Below are positions 31,258-39,050 of a stretch of DNA of 39,050 bases, in pieces (position 1 is the stretch's first letter; every line of letters begins with the position of its first letter). Made by a program: the position numbers and the translations under genes. The notes below the pieces were generated by a model. The model saw only the letters and a program-made list of their open reading frames with translations, had not been told where the DNA came from and did not search any database. Source of the stretch: a virus; IMG/VR virus record IMGVR_UViG_3300042560_000858, positions 1 through 39,050 of that record. One strand, given 5' to 3'.

Positions 31258-32941
31258 TGATGGCTCCAGAGCGAGGTGACAGGTAGATCGCATTGCCGGT
31301 TTCAACGAGCCCCATTCGTTTGCGTCGGTTCTTCACCCACTCCACATACCAGGGCTCATCCGGCTCGATCATCTTAGGTCGGTGGTATCTGGGCCTGTAA
31401 GCGCAAAGGTACTCCAGACACTGGCAGGCATGGACTTCCCCACGGGTGTTCGGCATGTCGGTCACGATGTACGAACCGCTCACGTTGTTCACCTTCTTCT
31501 TGTAGCGTTTCATCTCACGCTCAAGGTCAGGTACAGAGCCTCGCAGGATGCGAAGCTGGGGCGTTCCGTCTGGCCGAATGTGCAGGTAGTTCTGCACGGC
31601 CGACATGCGGGAAATCACGTCGTCACAGCCAGCGATGAAGCTGCTGCCGGTCGTCTCGCTCGAAACCCCACGGGCACGAAGCTGCTCTGTGTACAGTTCT
31701 ACAGGGAGTCGGCCTGACCCGATTTCACGCAGCCGCCCGCCGTGCATGTCGATGATGAAGGCGTGCATGTTCTGGCCCCGGCACTTCTCCTCCATCCGCT
31801 CCCCGAAGATCACGGCGTTGCATTGCCGGATGTACAGTTGGTCATAGATCACCAGAAACCGCTCGTCCGGCGGCACGGCGGCGAACAGCACTGCCGTCAC
31901 GGCGTGGCCTGGGTCGATGGCCGCATAGCGGCACCAATCGTTCGGGATGGCGTTCTGCGGCAGGTCGGCCCTGTCATACCCGTGGACGTGCATGGAGAAG
32001 GACGGGTAACAGAGGATGGAGTCCGTGACGAACTCGCCCTCCGCACGCATCCGCAGAACGTCCTGCCCGAGAGCACTCCACCGTTCGAGGTTCTTCCGCT
32101 TCTCCTCGTCGTCAATGTGCGGGTTGTCGAGGAACCGCAGCCGGAACATCTTGATCGTGGGGTTCTCCACGCCAGCTTGCTCGGCAGTCTCGGCACGTTC
32201 AGCTAGACCAGAGAGGGAGTCATTCTTGCTCCACGGCATAGCACTCCAGCACAGGCGCCCCTTACGGTCAGCGAGGCGGGCCTGAAGCTCCGGCACCCAG
32301 TTCTCACTGCCCGTGATGTCCTCGTCCACATGGATTCTGTCTACAGAAAATCCCTGCGGAGGATCGCCCTCCGACGAGTAGAAGTAGATCATCCACCCGT
32401 TCACCAACTCGCACGATTGGATGTAGCGGGCGCTCTTGAGTACCCACGATATTTTCTTGACGTAGCGTGGCGGGATGAGCGGCGGGGCTGGCTTGGCATC
32501 CTTCGAGCGAGCCGCATCCTTCGTCGGATCGTAGGCACGCCACTCCTGTGTCTGCTCGTCACGGATGATCTTGAACGCACCCGCACGGAACAGGTACGGG
32601 TAGACCACCGTGCCGATGTGCTTCCAATCCTTGCCGACGATCAGGAGCACGCCATCCTTCTCGGGGTACTTCCCGTGAGGATCGGCACCCGTCACGGCCC
32701 TCGCGTCCTCTACGAACGTGGAGAGCGATTTGCCAGAACGATTGCCGCCCAGGACGAGAACTTCACTCGCCTTGCAGGCGTGCATCGCCTCCTGCTGTGG
32801 CGTCGGCCGGTACAGCTTCAACGCCTCGATCTTCCTGCTCGCCAGTTCGGCCTGAATCTCCTTCAACTGGCTCTGCTGGAATGAGCCGAGCTTTTGAACC
32901 GAAGGCAGCGGCGAAATCTGAGGGCGTTTGCGGCGTGACAT
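31250..32941 (-). CDS. terL: Terminase large subunit (packaging ATPase/nuclease)
   Basis: A 563-aa protein from the ATG at 32941, which has GGGAAGGA 7 bases upstream; an ATG 21 codons earlier has no such site. The ATPase has Walker A 'GGNRSGKS' (65-72) and Walker B 'IHVDED' (203-208). The RNase-H-like nuclease has its first Asp in 'YAAIDPG' (Asp343), a second in 'FIIDMHGG' (Asp398) and a late Asp in 'GCDDVISR' (about 440). It powers DNA packaging through the portal and cuts concatemers. The first 60 residues are encoded in DNA that also encodes the end of the zinc-finger protein in another frame (179-base overlap). Stop overlaps the next start by 8 bases. Confidence 0.93.
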   Translation of the reverse strand: MSRRKRPQISPLPSVQKLGSFQQSQLKEIQAELASRKIEALKLYRPTPQQEAMHACKASEVLVLGGNRSGKSLSTFVEDARAVTGADPHGKYPEKDGVLLIVGKDWKHIGTVVYPYLFRAGAFKIIRDEQTQEWRAYDPTKDAARSKDAKPAPPLIPPRYVKKISWVLKSARYIQSCELVNGWMIYFYSSEGDPPQGFSVDRIHVDEDITGSENWVPELQARLADRKGRLCWSAMPWSKNDSLSGLAERAETAEQAGVENPTIKMFRLRFLDNPHIDDEEKRKNLERWSALGQDVLRMRAEGEFVTDSILCYPSFSMHVHGYDRADLPQNAIPNDWCRYAAIDPGHAVTAVLFAAVPPDERFLVIYDQLYIRQCNAVIFGERMEEKCRGQNMHAFIIDMHGGRLREIGSGRLPVELYTEQLRARGVSSETTGSSFIAGCDDVISRMSAVQNYLHIRPDGTPQLRILRGSVPDLEREMKRYKKKVNNVSGSYIVTDMPNTRGEVHACQCLEYLCAYRPRYHRPKMIEPDEPWYVEWVKNRRKRMGLVETGNAIYLSPRSGAING

Positions 32942-33443
32942 CGACAATCCTTCCCTGATACTGTGCGGCAACCCTGCGGAGACGGTCATCAAGCTCCGTC
33001 TCAAGCTCCTCGTCAGTCCACTGCGTCATCGGCTTCTTGGCCCCGCCCATCTCGGTGTTTTTCACGACGAGCCGCAGGACGGTTTCGATCATCTTTGTGC
33101 GGGTGGCACTGCCGGGAGGCGAGTCGAAGTACTGCTTGACGGCGAGCGCACTGAATCCGCTGGTACCACCGAAGTACTCCATCATTCGCTCTAGCAGTTC
33201 GCTGCTGTGCGGTATGTTTTCCCCGCCCTGTGCGGCTGCTTTCAGGAACGTGTGCATTGCACCGGCCTCGATCGAGGCCATCGTCCCTTCGCGTTCCTTT
33301 TTCTTCTTCGCCCGCCGAACGATCTTGCGGCATGACTTGCACCTTGAGTCGAGCTTCCCGCTCCCCTTGCGTGTGTACCACTCGTCCGTGTCGGGGAAGG
33401 ACTTCCCGCAGTCGATGCACACCTTCTCGACGGGGCCGCTCAT
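32763..33443 (-). CDS. Zinc-finger protein, candidate small terminase (226 aa)
   Basis: The N-terminal treble-clef-like site has Cys9 and Cys12 ('VCIDCGK') and Cys35 and Cys38 ('CKSCRK'), followed by a basic patch 'KIVRRAKKKKER'. The middle is helical ('SSELLERMMEYFGGTSGFSA', then 'FDSPPGSATRTKMIETVLRL'). The C-terminal part is acidic. The start is taken as the ATG at 33443, 2 bases after the preceding stop; the ATG at 33458 would add 5 residues and overlap that gene. A DNA-binding protein directly ahead of the large terminase is where the small subunit usually sits, so that role is inferred. It overlaps the terminase gene by 179 bases. Confidence 0.68.
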   Translation of the reverse strand: MSGPVEKVCIDCGKSFPDTDEWYTRKGSGKLDSRCKSCRKIVRRAKKKKEREGTMASIEAGAMHTFLKAAAQGGENIPHSSELLERMMEYFGGTSGFSALAVKQYFDSPPGSATRTKMIETVLRLVVKNTEMGGAKKPMTQWTDEELETELDDRLRRVAAQYQGRIVDVTPQTPSDFAAAFGSKARLIPAEPVEGDSGRTGEQEDRGVEAVPADATAGGDARLQGE

Positions 33444-33445
33444 GA

Positions 33446-33721
33446 CTAGCAGTTCCATGCCCGGAGGGACTTGTTGATGCGGCTGTCTGGGTCGCTGGCC
33501 GTCGCCTTGCTGGTGAGCTTCTTCTTCATGCCCTCCATCCTGCTACAGAAGGAGTCCCGGCGAGGCCCACCCTCCGGCTGCGGTGCCTTGAGGTTGGCGT
33601 CGTTCTCCCGGTTGTAGGACGCACGGCCCTTGGCGTTCAGACCGCCATCTGGGTCTTGGCCCTCCTTGCGGGTCCACGCTGCGCTCTTGAGCTTGCGGAT
33701 GCGGTCGCCCTTCTCGTCCAT
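33446..33721 (-). CDS. DUF6321-type phage protein (91 aa)
   Basis: The pattern 'GGLNAKGRASYNRENDANLK', then 'PEGGPRRDSFCSRMEGMKKK' and the end 'DSRINKSLRAWNC', is a small conserved family that I remember as DUF6321. It is widespread in cyanophages and other marine or freshwater phages next to head or terminase genes. It is basic and rich in Arg, Lys and Gly, with two cysteines (59 and 91). No enzyme activity is known. AGGTG lies 5 bases before the start. It is probably a minor virion or DNA-associated protein. Confidence 0.8.
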   Translation of the reverse strand: MDEKGDRIRKLKSAAWTRKEGQDPDGGLNAKGRASYNRENDANLKAPQPEGGPRRDSFCSRMEGMKKKLTSKATASDPDSRINKSLRAWNC

Positions 33722-33724
33722 GCG

Positions 33725-33943
33725 TCACCTGTCGGCTTGGGGAACGGAACGGATCATGGGTGCGAAGCCATCCATGAGCGGGTTGGACGGCACGCTGGCA
33801 TCTCGCGTGGATCGCATGGAGGCGGGCGTGTCCAAGTCCATGAGGCCAGCCTGCCGAAGCTGGTCAGTGAGCAGTTCGATCCTCATCGCCGCATCATCCA
33901 GCCCGAGAGGCTTGGGGGCCATCGCAAGAGGTTCGTTCAGCAT
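33725..33943 (-). CDS. Small hypothetical protein (72 aa)
   Basis: Short gene with GGAG 7 bases before the ATG at 33943, placed just after the long hairpin at 33962-33998 and 3 bases before the DUF6321-type gene. The central helix 'DDAAMRIELLTDQLRQAGLM' (about 16-35) is the only clear structural element. No family is recognised. Confidence 0.6.
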   Translation of the reverse strand: MLNEPLAMAPKPLGLDDAAMRIELLTDQLRQAGLMDLDTPASMRSTRDASVPSNPLMDGFAPMIRSVPQADR

Positions 33944-33961
33944 GGCTTACTCCGTAAACGA

Positions 33962-33998
33962 CGGTGGCCTTGAGGGTCGCTTTCCCCCAAGGCCACCG
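33962..33998 (-). terminator. Strong hairpin after capsid and decoration genes, terminator-like
   Basis: A perfect 11-bp inverted repeat (CGGTGGCCTTG/CAAGGCCACCG) with a 15-base loop lies in the 78-base gap after the decoration gene. Read on the minus strand it is followed by TCGTTT, a weak T tract. It could partly terminate or stabilise the abundant capsid message, giving lower expression of downstream genes. No such tract follows on the plus strand. Confidence 0.6.
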
Positions 33999-34021
33999 CT
34001 CGGCATCACATCACCCTTGGA

Positions 34022-34558
34022 TCAGAATCCGGCGGCGGTGCGAACGAGAATGCGTCCGCTGGTCGTCGCGCTCGTCGCGATGGCGAACCCGAGAAGCGGG
34101 TTGGTGCTCTGAGCCGCAGCCGAACCTGCCGTGGCCGACAGGCCGTACGCAGCACCGGCAGCAACGCTCGTCGCCGTCTTCGTCACCGTCGAGGGACCAC
34201 GAACCACGAGCCAGAACACCTCGTTGTTCGGCACGCCCGCAGCCGGGAGGTACTCGTCCACGACGCCCATGAGAGCGGTCGAGGTGGTGGCGAGGCCGTC
34301 CACTTCCGACAGGATCGCCGCATCCTTGAACTTGGCGACGGCACCCGGCAGGAGAGCCGAACCCGACGTGTTCTTCACGGCGATGCACTCGATGGTGCGG
34401 TTGGACAGAAGCGCACCCGTCTGGGGATGCGTGTCCGCGAACACCTTTCGAGCACCCACGATGTGGGAGCCGTCACCAACCTGTGCGTCGTAGTACGTCT
34501 GCGTGATACCCAGAACCTGCCCACGACCGAAACCCGGATCAGCAGTCAACGTGCTCAT
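34022..34558 (-). CDS. Probable capsid decoration protein (178 aa)
   Basis: A beta-rich, Ala/Thr/Ser/Gly-rich sequence located immediately after the major capsid gene. It contains 'NRTIECIAVKNTSGSALLPG' (about 53-72), 'AKFKDAAILSEVDGLATTST' and 'NNEVFWLVVRGPSTVTKTAT', with a C-terminal strand 'FAIATSATTSGRILVRTAAG'. The pattern 'VKNTSGSALLPGAVAKF' is common in small head proteins of phages in this position. It is likely to be a decoration or cement protein on the head surface. The identification is by position and composition, not by a catalytic or signature motif. Confidence 0.65.
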   Translation of the reverse strand: MSTLTADPGFGRGQVLGITQTYYDAQVGDGSHIVGARKVFADTHPQTGALLSNRTIECIAVKNTSGSALLPGAVAKFKDAAILSEVDGLATTSTALMGVVDEYLPAAGVPNNEVFWLVVRGPSTVTKTATSVAAGAAYGLSATAGSAAAQSTNPLLGFAIATSATTSGRILVRTAAGF

Positions 34559-34596
34559 GTAATCGGAACCTTTCCTTCAGTTGGGAGATACTGGGA

Positions 34597-35715
34597 TCAG
34601 GCGATGGCCGCCCACTTCACAAAATTCCTGGGCGACTTCATCTTGATGTTGGCAAGGCTGGAGACACAGTACCTGTGGCTTTGGAGTTCCTCGTTGTAGA
34701 ACGGTCCCTCCGCCGTCATCAACTGGCCTTCCATGCACTTCAGTTCCATGTTCCCGATCGAGAGACCGTATCCCACGCCAGCGGGCACGGCATACTCGGT
34801 CGAGCACTCGATGCCGTCGATCTCCACGACATCGCCGAAGCCATAGGACCGCAGCCCGTTGGTCTTCGTGACGATGGCACGCTCACGCGAGTCGAGCCGG
34901 TTGAGAAGCTGAACGTACAGCTTCCGGTCGAGGAGAATCATGTCGATCTGATTCTCTCGCGTGTCGTTCCGCTTCGCGTAGTTGACCGCCTCGCGGATCG
35001 CTTCGAGGCACTGATCCTTCCACGTCGCCGTGGCACCACCGAAGTAGGTGCTCGTGTAGTTACAGACCAGCGGGCTGTAGTAGTCATATTCCACATCTGC
35101 GGCGACGTAAGGCCACGATCCCGTAGCGCGGAGCGAACCGGCGAGAGCACCAAGCTCCGTCGAGAGACCGGCGTACTCGTCCTTCGCCCACGCGAACGGG
35201 TCGGCCGCATTCGCAGTACGCTTCGCACCCGTCGAGACGTTCACGGTGCCATCGGTGGCGAAGATCGACTCAAGACCGTGGAAACGGTTCTCGTTGCCAG
35301 CGGCGTTGCCGTCCGTGTAGATCTCGACCGACAGGTGCTCCTGCATCGACTCCTGAAGACGCGAGGCCATCTTGCCCGCCACGTCGATGAGGGCCTGGGC
35401 ACCACGGTTCTCAAGCATCTCGCGCTTCGTCACCTGATCCGTCACGACGTAGCCGCGATACGGGAGGTACGCACGCTGCCACAGGTTGTGACGAGCGAAG
35501 ACGCGGGGCGTTTCGCCGTTGTTCGCAGAAACGGGCTGATTTCTCCAGCGCACCTGCCAATCAAACCCGCGCCCGCCGTTGTTCATCGAGACGTTGCCGC
35601 TCGCTTCGAGCGCGGCGAAGACCTTGAACTTCCTGAAGGTGGCCTGTTCCTCTTCCTTGAGGTGTGTGACCAGGGTCGTAGCAATCGTCCTCGCCCAATC
35701 CACGCTCGACGGCAT
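34597..35715 (-). CDS. Major capsid protein
   Basis: A 372-aa protein between a scaffold-like gene and a decoration-like gene. 'LPYRGYVVTDQVTKREMLEN' (about 83-102), 'MASRLQESMQEHLSVEIYTD' (about 115-134), 'AGNENRFHGLESIFATDGTV' and 'NQIDMILLDRKLYVQLLNRL' follow the phage capsid order of N-arm, spine helix, then A-domain. The C-terminal strand region 'GIECSTEYAVPAGVGYGLSI' also fits. I recall close relatives in planctomycete prophages. An HK97-type fold is expected. Separate scaffold protein upstream, and no protease seen, suggest assembly without a maturation protease. AAAGGT lies 8 bases before the start. Confidence 0.86.
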   Translation of the reverse strand: MPSSVDWARTIATTLVTHLKEEEQATFRKFKVFAALEASGNVSMNNGGRGFDWQVRWRNQPVSANNGETPRVFARHNLWQRAYLPYRGYVVTDQVTKREMLENRGAQALIDVAGKMASRLQESMQEHLSVEIYTDGNAAGNENRFHGLESIFATDGTVNVSTGAKRTANAADPFAWAKDEYAGLSTELGALAGSLRATGSWPYVAADVEYDYYSPLVCNYTSTYFGGATATWKDQCLEAIREAVNYAKRNDTRENQIDMILLDRKLYVQLLNRLDSRERAIVTKTNGLRSYGFGDVVEIDGIECSTEYAVPAGVGYGLSIGNMELKCMEGQLMTAEGPFYNEELQSHRYCVSSLANIKMKSPRNFVKWAAIA

Positions 35716-35730
35716 GTCATTTACCTTTCA

Positions 35731-36843
35731 TCACATGAGGCCCGACTTCGCAGCGATGGCTCGCAGTCGGTCCTCGAAGGTCTTCGGAGCAACAGGAATC
35801 CGTGGGTCGGGCGGCGTGGCGGTCCTGCTAGGATTCCGCGTTGCCTCCCTTCGTAAGAACTGTATGTCTCGTTCAGCCTGATTCTGCGCACCAGTTTCTT
35901 GCGGATTTTCCATCGGGGCCGCTGGGGCGGGCTGTGCGACAGGCTGCGGGATGGCCTGCTGGAAGGCTTGCCGCTGCTGATTCTGCTGTTCGTGCTCGCG
36001 AATCTGCTGGTGGAGATCCCGCTCCAGCATCGAGGTCGCGAACTCCCACCTGTCGTCAATCGACTGAATGCCCATCCGTGCAGCCATGTCGATGTACTTG
36101 TTGACAGCAAGCCCTTCCTGCGTGGGAGTCTGGCCGTCCTTCTCGTAGAGCCAATCCTTGTTCTGCTCCTCAAGTGAACTGACGTACTGGGTTTCCTGAT
36201 AGGACTGAAGCTGGGCCTGGACGATCTGCTGGGCCTTCTCCTGGGCAACCTTCTCGACCATCGGGCCGAGAGTCTGCTGCGGATCGGACAGGAACTTCGA
36301 GGCGAAGTCAGCCTTGTACTTCTGGTACTCGTACAGGGCGTGCTTGGCGTCGAGCGGGGCTTCCGGGTCGATGACCTCACGCCCGCTCTCGTCACGCACG
36401 AGATACCGCTTGTAGCTCTCGCGTACTTCCGGCGGATTCCACCACCGATGCTCCTCCGGGGCCTGCGCCTGCTGGGGCTGCTGCGGTCGCTGCGGAGCTT
36501 GCTGGGGCTGCTGGCCTTGGCGGGACATCGCGTCACGCCACTTCTGAAACTCCGGCCGATACGTCAGGTATTCCTTGGTGTATGGGAGGAGTTGCTGGTA
36601 CTGCTGGAGAGCTTTTGCTGTTTGTTTCTCTCGTTCGTAAGACTGGTAGAGTCGCTGAACGATTGCTGTGTCTTCCGCCCCTTGGAAGTCAGGGAGAGAC
36701 TTGAAGGCTTCCCACGGGGAGCTTGGTTGCGACGGGGCGGCTTGCTGGCCGGTTTCTTGCGTGGCGACATTCGACGCTCCTTCAACCTGCGACTCAACCG
36801 ACTCCGAACCACCCTCAAGCTGGCCTTCAATCTCGTCTGACAT
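35731..36843 (-). CDS. Scaffolding protein
   Basis: A 370-aa Gln-rich, acidic, mostly helical protein ending 15 bases before the capsid gene, the standard place for a podoviral scaffold. The N-terminal 45 residues are acidic and disordered. A Gln/Pro-rich stretch covers about 110-130, the coiled-coil-like 'PMVEKVAQEKAQQIVQAQLQ' about 192-211, and 'HQQIREHEQQNQQRQAFQQA' near 280-300. The C-terminus is Pro-rich, then basic ('APKTFEDRLRAIAAKSGLM'), and could bind the capsid shell. AAAGG lies 8 bases upstream of the ATG. Confidence 0.78.
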   Translation of the reverse strand: MSDEIEGQLEGGSESVESQVEGASNVATQETGQQAAPSQPSSPWEAFKSLPDFQGAEDTAIVQRLYQSYEREKQTAKALQQYQQLLPYTKEYLTYRPEFQKWRDAMSRQGQQPQQAPQRPQQPQQAQAPEEHRWWNPPEVRESYKRYLVRDESGREVIDPEAPLDAKHALYEYQKYKADFASKFLSDPQQTLGPMVEKVAQEKAQQIVQAQLQSYQETQYVSSLEEQNKDWLYEKDGQTPTQEGLAVNKYIDMAARMGIQSIDDRWEFATSMLERDLHQQIREHEQQNQQRQAFQQAIPQPVAQPAPAAPMENPQETGAQNQAERDIQFLRREATRNPSRTATPPDPRIPVAPKTFEDRLRAIAAKSGLM

Positions 36844-36856
36844 GACGAACCTTTCG

Positions 36857-38209
36857 CTATTCGGACAACGGGCTGAACGGCCCTGCCACTCGCTTCATGG
36901 GGCGACCGAATGGGTCGAGGTTGTCCAAGTTGCCGTCAAAATCCGGGTACTTGGACTGAACCTGTTTCCTCATGGCGTTGCGAATGGCAGGCAACACGTC
37001 TTCGTTGTAGGCGCGCTTACTCGGGTCGTTCCATCCAAAGTGGCGTCTCTCAAAGTCGCCACGGAGACGCTGTGCCTCCGCAAGCTCCTCCGGTGTCTTC
37101 ACGTCGTGGTCGCCGTACTTCTTTCCGCGTTCCGCTCCTGCTGCTGCGTTGATGGCGACCTGTACAGGAACCTCCGTGCCAGCCTCCATCGCTAGTTCGC
37201 CAGCGCCTTCCTTCGCAGCGTTCTTGGTGAGGTTGTTCAGGAGGCCACCTCTCGCCGCCATGTACGCCCGTGCGGCTGGGCTGGCGATCGCGCGAACGGC
37301 GGACTTCGCTGGGCCAGCCGCCACGTCCACGAGAAGGCTCGGGTCCAAGAAGTCGTAGCCCAGGTCTGAAGCAAAGTTCACCACTGGGCCGGGATCGACG
37401 CCGTGCGTCCGCAGCCAACGCTCCTTCGACTCAGGGGCGTCCATGAGAGCACCCTGCTGCTGCAACTCTGCGACCCTCGCCTTGATCTGTTCTGGCGTGG
37501 CATCGTCCGGCAGGTCTGCCACAGGGGTTCGGCTGTTCTGCCGATACATCTCGTTGTAGCCCAGTATTCCAGCGGAGTGCCCAAGGGCCTCGCCGATGTT
37601 CTTGGCCTCCGCACCGCCAGCCAGCCGACCGGCATTCGGCACGATGTTCGAGCGTCCCATGTACCAGCCACCGTTCGACTCTGGGTCCATCAGGTTTTGC
37701 AGGATGGCAGGCAGGCCGGTCGTCAGGAACTGCACGCCAATGGGGTCGATCTGACCGGAGGCGGATTCAACTGGTGCATTTCGGTTCACCATGTCGGGGG
37801 CCAGCCGGTAGTCCGGCGGGTTCTGGTATTCCTTCAGCACGAGGGCCGGGTCGTCCCTGCGAGCGAGTCCTTGCAGGAGCTTGAAGTTGCGGAGGTGCTC
37901 CTTCTGGGCCGCAGCCGTCGCCGGGTCCATGAGGAGGCGGCTCTGGTCCCAACGCTCTCGAATCTCATAGGGGTCATCGGACTCCATCGCGTACGCGGCC
38001 CTGCCCTTGGCCCGCTGCTCCGCGTTGGCCCATCCAGTGGGGGCCATTTTCAGGCCGACGACTTCACTCAGCGTCCGTGCGTACTTGTAGGGATCTCCAT
38101 CGCCCGCACCAGTTCCCGGCTTGCGGTACTGGTCGGCAATGCGAGTGGCCTCCGCGAGAAGCTCTAGCTCCGCGTTCTGGCGATCGACTTCGTACTGCTC
38201 TCGGTCCAT
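36857..38209 (-). CDS. Hypothetical virion-region protein (450 aa)
   Basis: No recognised family. It is charged and helical at the N-terminus ('EVDRQNAELELLAEATRIAD'), then has Asp/Pro/Gly-rich parts and a predicted helical segment near 285-345 ('VDVAAGPAKSAVRAIASPAA', 'MAARGGLLNNLTKNAAKEGA'). An 'APTGWANAEQ' region near 56-65 and 'RHFGWNDPSKRAYNED' near 391-406 might be conserved. The layout (long N-terminal region, an Ala-rich mid-protein segment with 'GYDFLDPSLLVDVAAGP') is similar to that of the 1110-aa protein ('AAELALDPLAMLSGPAKAL'), so it may be another ejected protein. It overlaps the partial gene upstream by one base (TAATG). Confidence 0.58.
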   Translation of the reverse strand: MDREQYEVDRQNAELELLAEATRIADQYRKPGTGAGDGDPYKYARTLSEVVGLKMAPTGWANAEQRAKGRAAYAMESDDPYEIRERWDQSRLLMDPATAAAQKEHLRNFKLLQGLARRDDPALVLKEYQNPPDYRLAPDMVNRNAPVESASGQIDPIGVQFLTTGLPAILQNLMDPESNGGWYMGRSNIVPNAGRLAGGAEAKNIGEALGHSAGILGYNEMYRQNSRTPVADLPDDATPEQIKARVAELQQQGALMDAPESKERWLRTHGVDPGPVVNFASDLGYDFLDPSLLVDVAAGPAKSAVRAIASPAARAYMAARGGLLNNLTKNAAKEGAGELAMEAGTEVPVQVAINAAAGAERGKKYGDHDVKTPEELAEAQRLRGDFERRHFGWNDPSKRAYNEDVLPAIRNAMRKQVQSKYPDFDGNLDNLDPFGRPMKRVAGPFSPLSE

Positions 38210-39050
38210 TAGCGGTCCTCCTGACTAGCACCGACACCGACAGCAATCGGAGCGAGAAGCCCCTGAAGGATGTTGCGCGACATCTTGAATCTCGGGTCCA
38301 GCGGGGCAAGGTCGGCACGGCGTAGCATTCGAGATCCCTTGGGGGTGAATGCAGTTGCCACTCCTGTTTCGTCGTTCACGAGCGATCCCGTGGCCCCGGA
38401 GGCCATCAATGGCTCGGTGTACACCTTTCGGCTTTCGGCGATTGAGAAATGCGGCTTGTCGCCGGTGCGGATGCTGGGGTCAAACGCATCCCTAGAGGTT
38501 AGGGCGGCAAGAGAATCTTCTCGCGTTTCAGCGATCGGGCTTGCCATAGGCATGTTCATTGCCTTGTTTCTGGCTTCCTCCTCGCCCCATCCGCCCTGCC
38601 GCAGACGCGACTGTAGTTCGTCGGAAAACCTCTTATTTGCGTTCTCTGGAATCGCGTCGACCCCGGCGATCCCGGCATCCGGCCCAAGGAGCGGGTACTG
38701 CACAACGTGTGAGTTGGGCATCTGCACGCCACGAAGGCCCATGCGAGGATGCCAGTGCGTGTACACCAGACCCTCCTGGCTTGGCTGGAGCGGCGTGTCG
38801 TAACCAAGGGCGCTTCGGCTGTACTTGGCCTTTTGCCTCTTGGAGAGTCCCGCCCCACTGAAGCCGACCATCTCGTTCTTCAGCGGATGATCCCAGCGAT
38901 ACCACACAGCGTTCGGGTCAAGTCCCATCTGCGTGGCGCGTGCCGACCGCGATCCCCAATCCATCGGAAGAGCGCCAGAAGCCACGTCGTCAATCGTCCG
39001 CTGGTCAACGCCCATGAACTTCAGGTAGTCCAGATAGTCCTGGGAGACGA
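38209..39050 (-). CDS. Large polyvalent-type phage protein, C-terminal part only
   Basis: The frame is open through the window edge at 39050, so the ATG at 39015 is probably internal and the true start is outside. About 280 residues are visible. 'YPLLGPDAGIAGVDAIPENA' (counting from the ATG, about 107-126), 'FSDELQSRLRQGGWGEEEAR' and the late 'LRRADLAPLDPRFKMSRNIL' resemble the C-termini of large polyvalent proteins in podovirus-like phages. In these, effector-like toxin or nuclease domains end in a stretch like 'R...AAFDP...S.NLLA'. That similarity is from memory. The visible 'VWYRWDHPLKN' and 'ALGYDTPLQPSQEGLVYTHW' do not identify an enzyme. Confidence 0.6.
   Translation of the reverse strand, partial: VSQDYLDYLKFMGVDQRTIDDVASGALPMDWGSRSARATQMGLDPNAVWYRWDHPLKNEMVGFSGAGLSKRQKAKYSRSALGYDTPLQPSQEGLVYTHWHPRMGLRGVQMPNSHVVQYPLLGPDAGIAGVDAIPENANKRFSDELQSRLRQGGWGEEEARNKAMNMPMASPIAETREDSLAALTSRDAFDPSIRTGDKPHFSIAESRKVYTEPLMASGATGSLVNDETGVATAFTPKGSRMLRRADLAPLDPRFKMSRNILQGLLAPIAVGVGASQEDR

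Noticed and set aside
1-39050. CRISPR array, insertion sequence or toxin-antitoxin pair
   Set aside because: I saw no regularly spaced direct repeats, transposase motifs or paired small toxin/antitoxin genes. Repeats present are protein-domain repeats.

Overview
The window is about 39 kb of a tightly packed, high-GC (about 60% by eye) bacteriophage genome. Almost every gene is on the minus strand, and most junctions are ATGA or TAATG overlaps or gaps of a few bases. The gene set is that of a temperate, short-tailed (podovirus-like) tailed phage. It has a large terminase, portal, scaffold, major capsid protein, a head-to-tail adaptor, a beta-propeller nozzle protein, fibres and several large internal or ejected virion proteins. 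I see no tape-measure protein, tail tube or sheath, lysis cassette or DNA polymerase. Both window ends cut through genes, so the genome continues on both sides. The host is not identifiable with certainty. Several proteins (the 143-aa CxC protein, the Cys-rich repeat protein, the 110-aa beta protein, the capsid and the nozzle) resemble sequences I remember from planctomycete prophages, so a Planctomycetes host is my best inference.

Layout, read in the direction of transcription (39050 down to 1). (a) 39050-33446, head: a truncated large protein, a 450-aa virion protein, scaffold, major capsid protein, a probable decoration protein, a strong hairpin, then two small proteins. (b) 33443-28866, packaging: a zinc-finger protein (possible small terminase), large terminase, a 111-aa protein and the portal. 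(c) 28869-20811, tail and host contact: three small proteins, one with a fibre-type C-terminus; a 1669-aa Ig/Asp-box/FN3 fibre; the adaptor; and a nozzle whose sequence is split over two genes. (d) 20814-5903, accessory and internal virion proteins: a Cys-rich repeat protein, three small Gln/Met-rich proteins, and proteins of 999, 408 and 1110 aa. (e) 5914-5111, a plus-strand tyrosine integrase, convergent with the 1110-aa gene. (f) 5072-1, a minus-strand recombination module: PD-(D/E)XK exonuclease, ERF annealing protein, intrinsic terminator, SF2 helicase, PD-(D/E)XK resolvase-like protein, a small secreted peptide missed by ORF length cut-offs, a zinc-ribbon protein, a 93-aa protein, and a truncated protein at the edge.

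The most interesting feature is at 4986-5031. The 3' half of a tRNA gene (anticodon GAC, valine by the code), in canonical numbering from the anticodon to the discriminator base, lies beside the integrase and inside the 5' coding region of the exonuclease gene. It has the properties of attP. Phage genes flank it on both sides, so this is the unintegrated form. Integration there would cut the exonuclease away from its strong Shine-Dalgarno sequence and start codon, and would put the rest of the recombination operon downstream of a host tRNA gene. This suggests a switch built into the attachment site. An intrinsic terminator before the helicase adds a second possible control point in the same operon.
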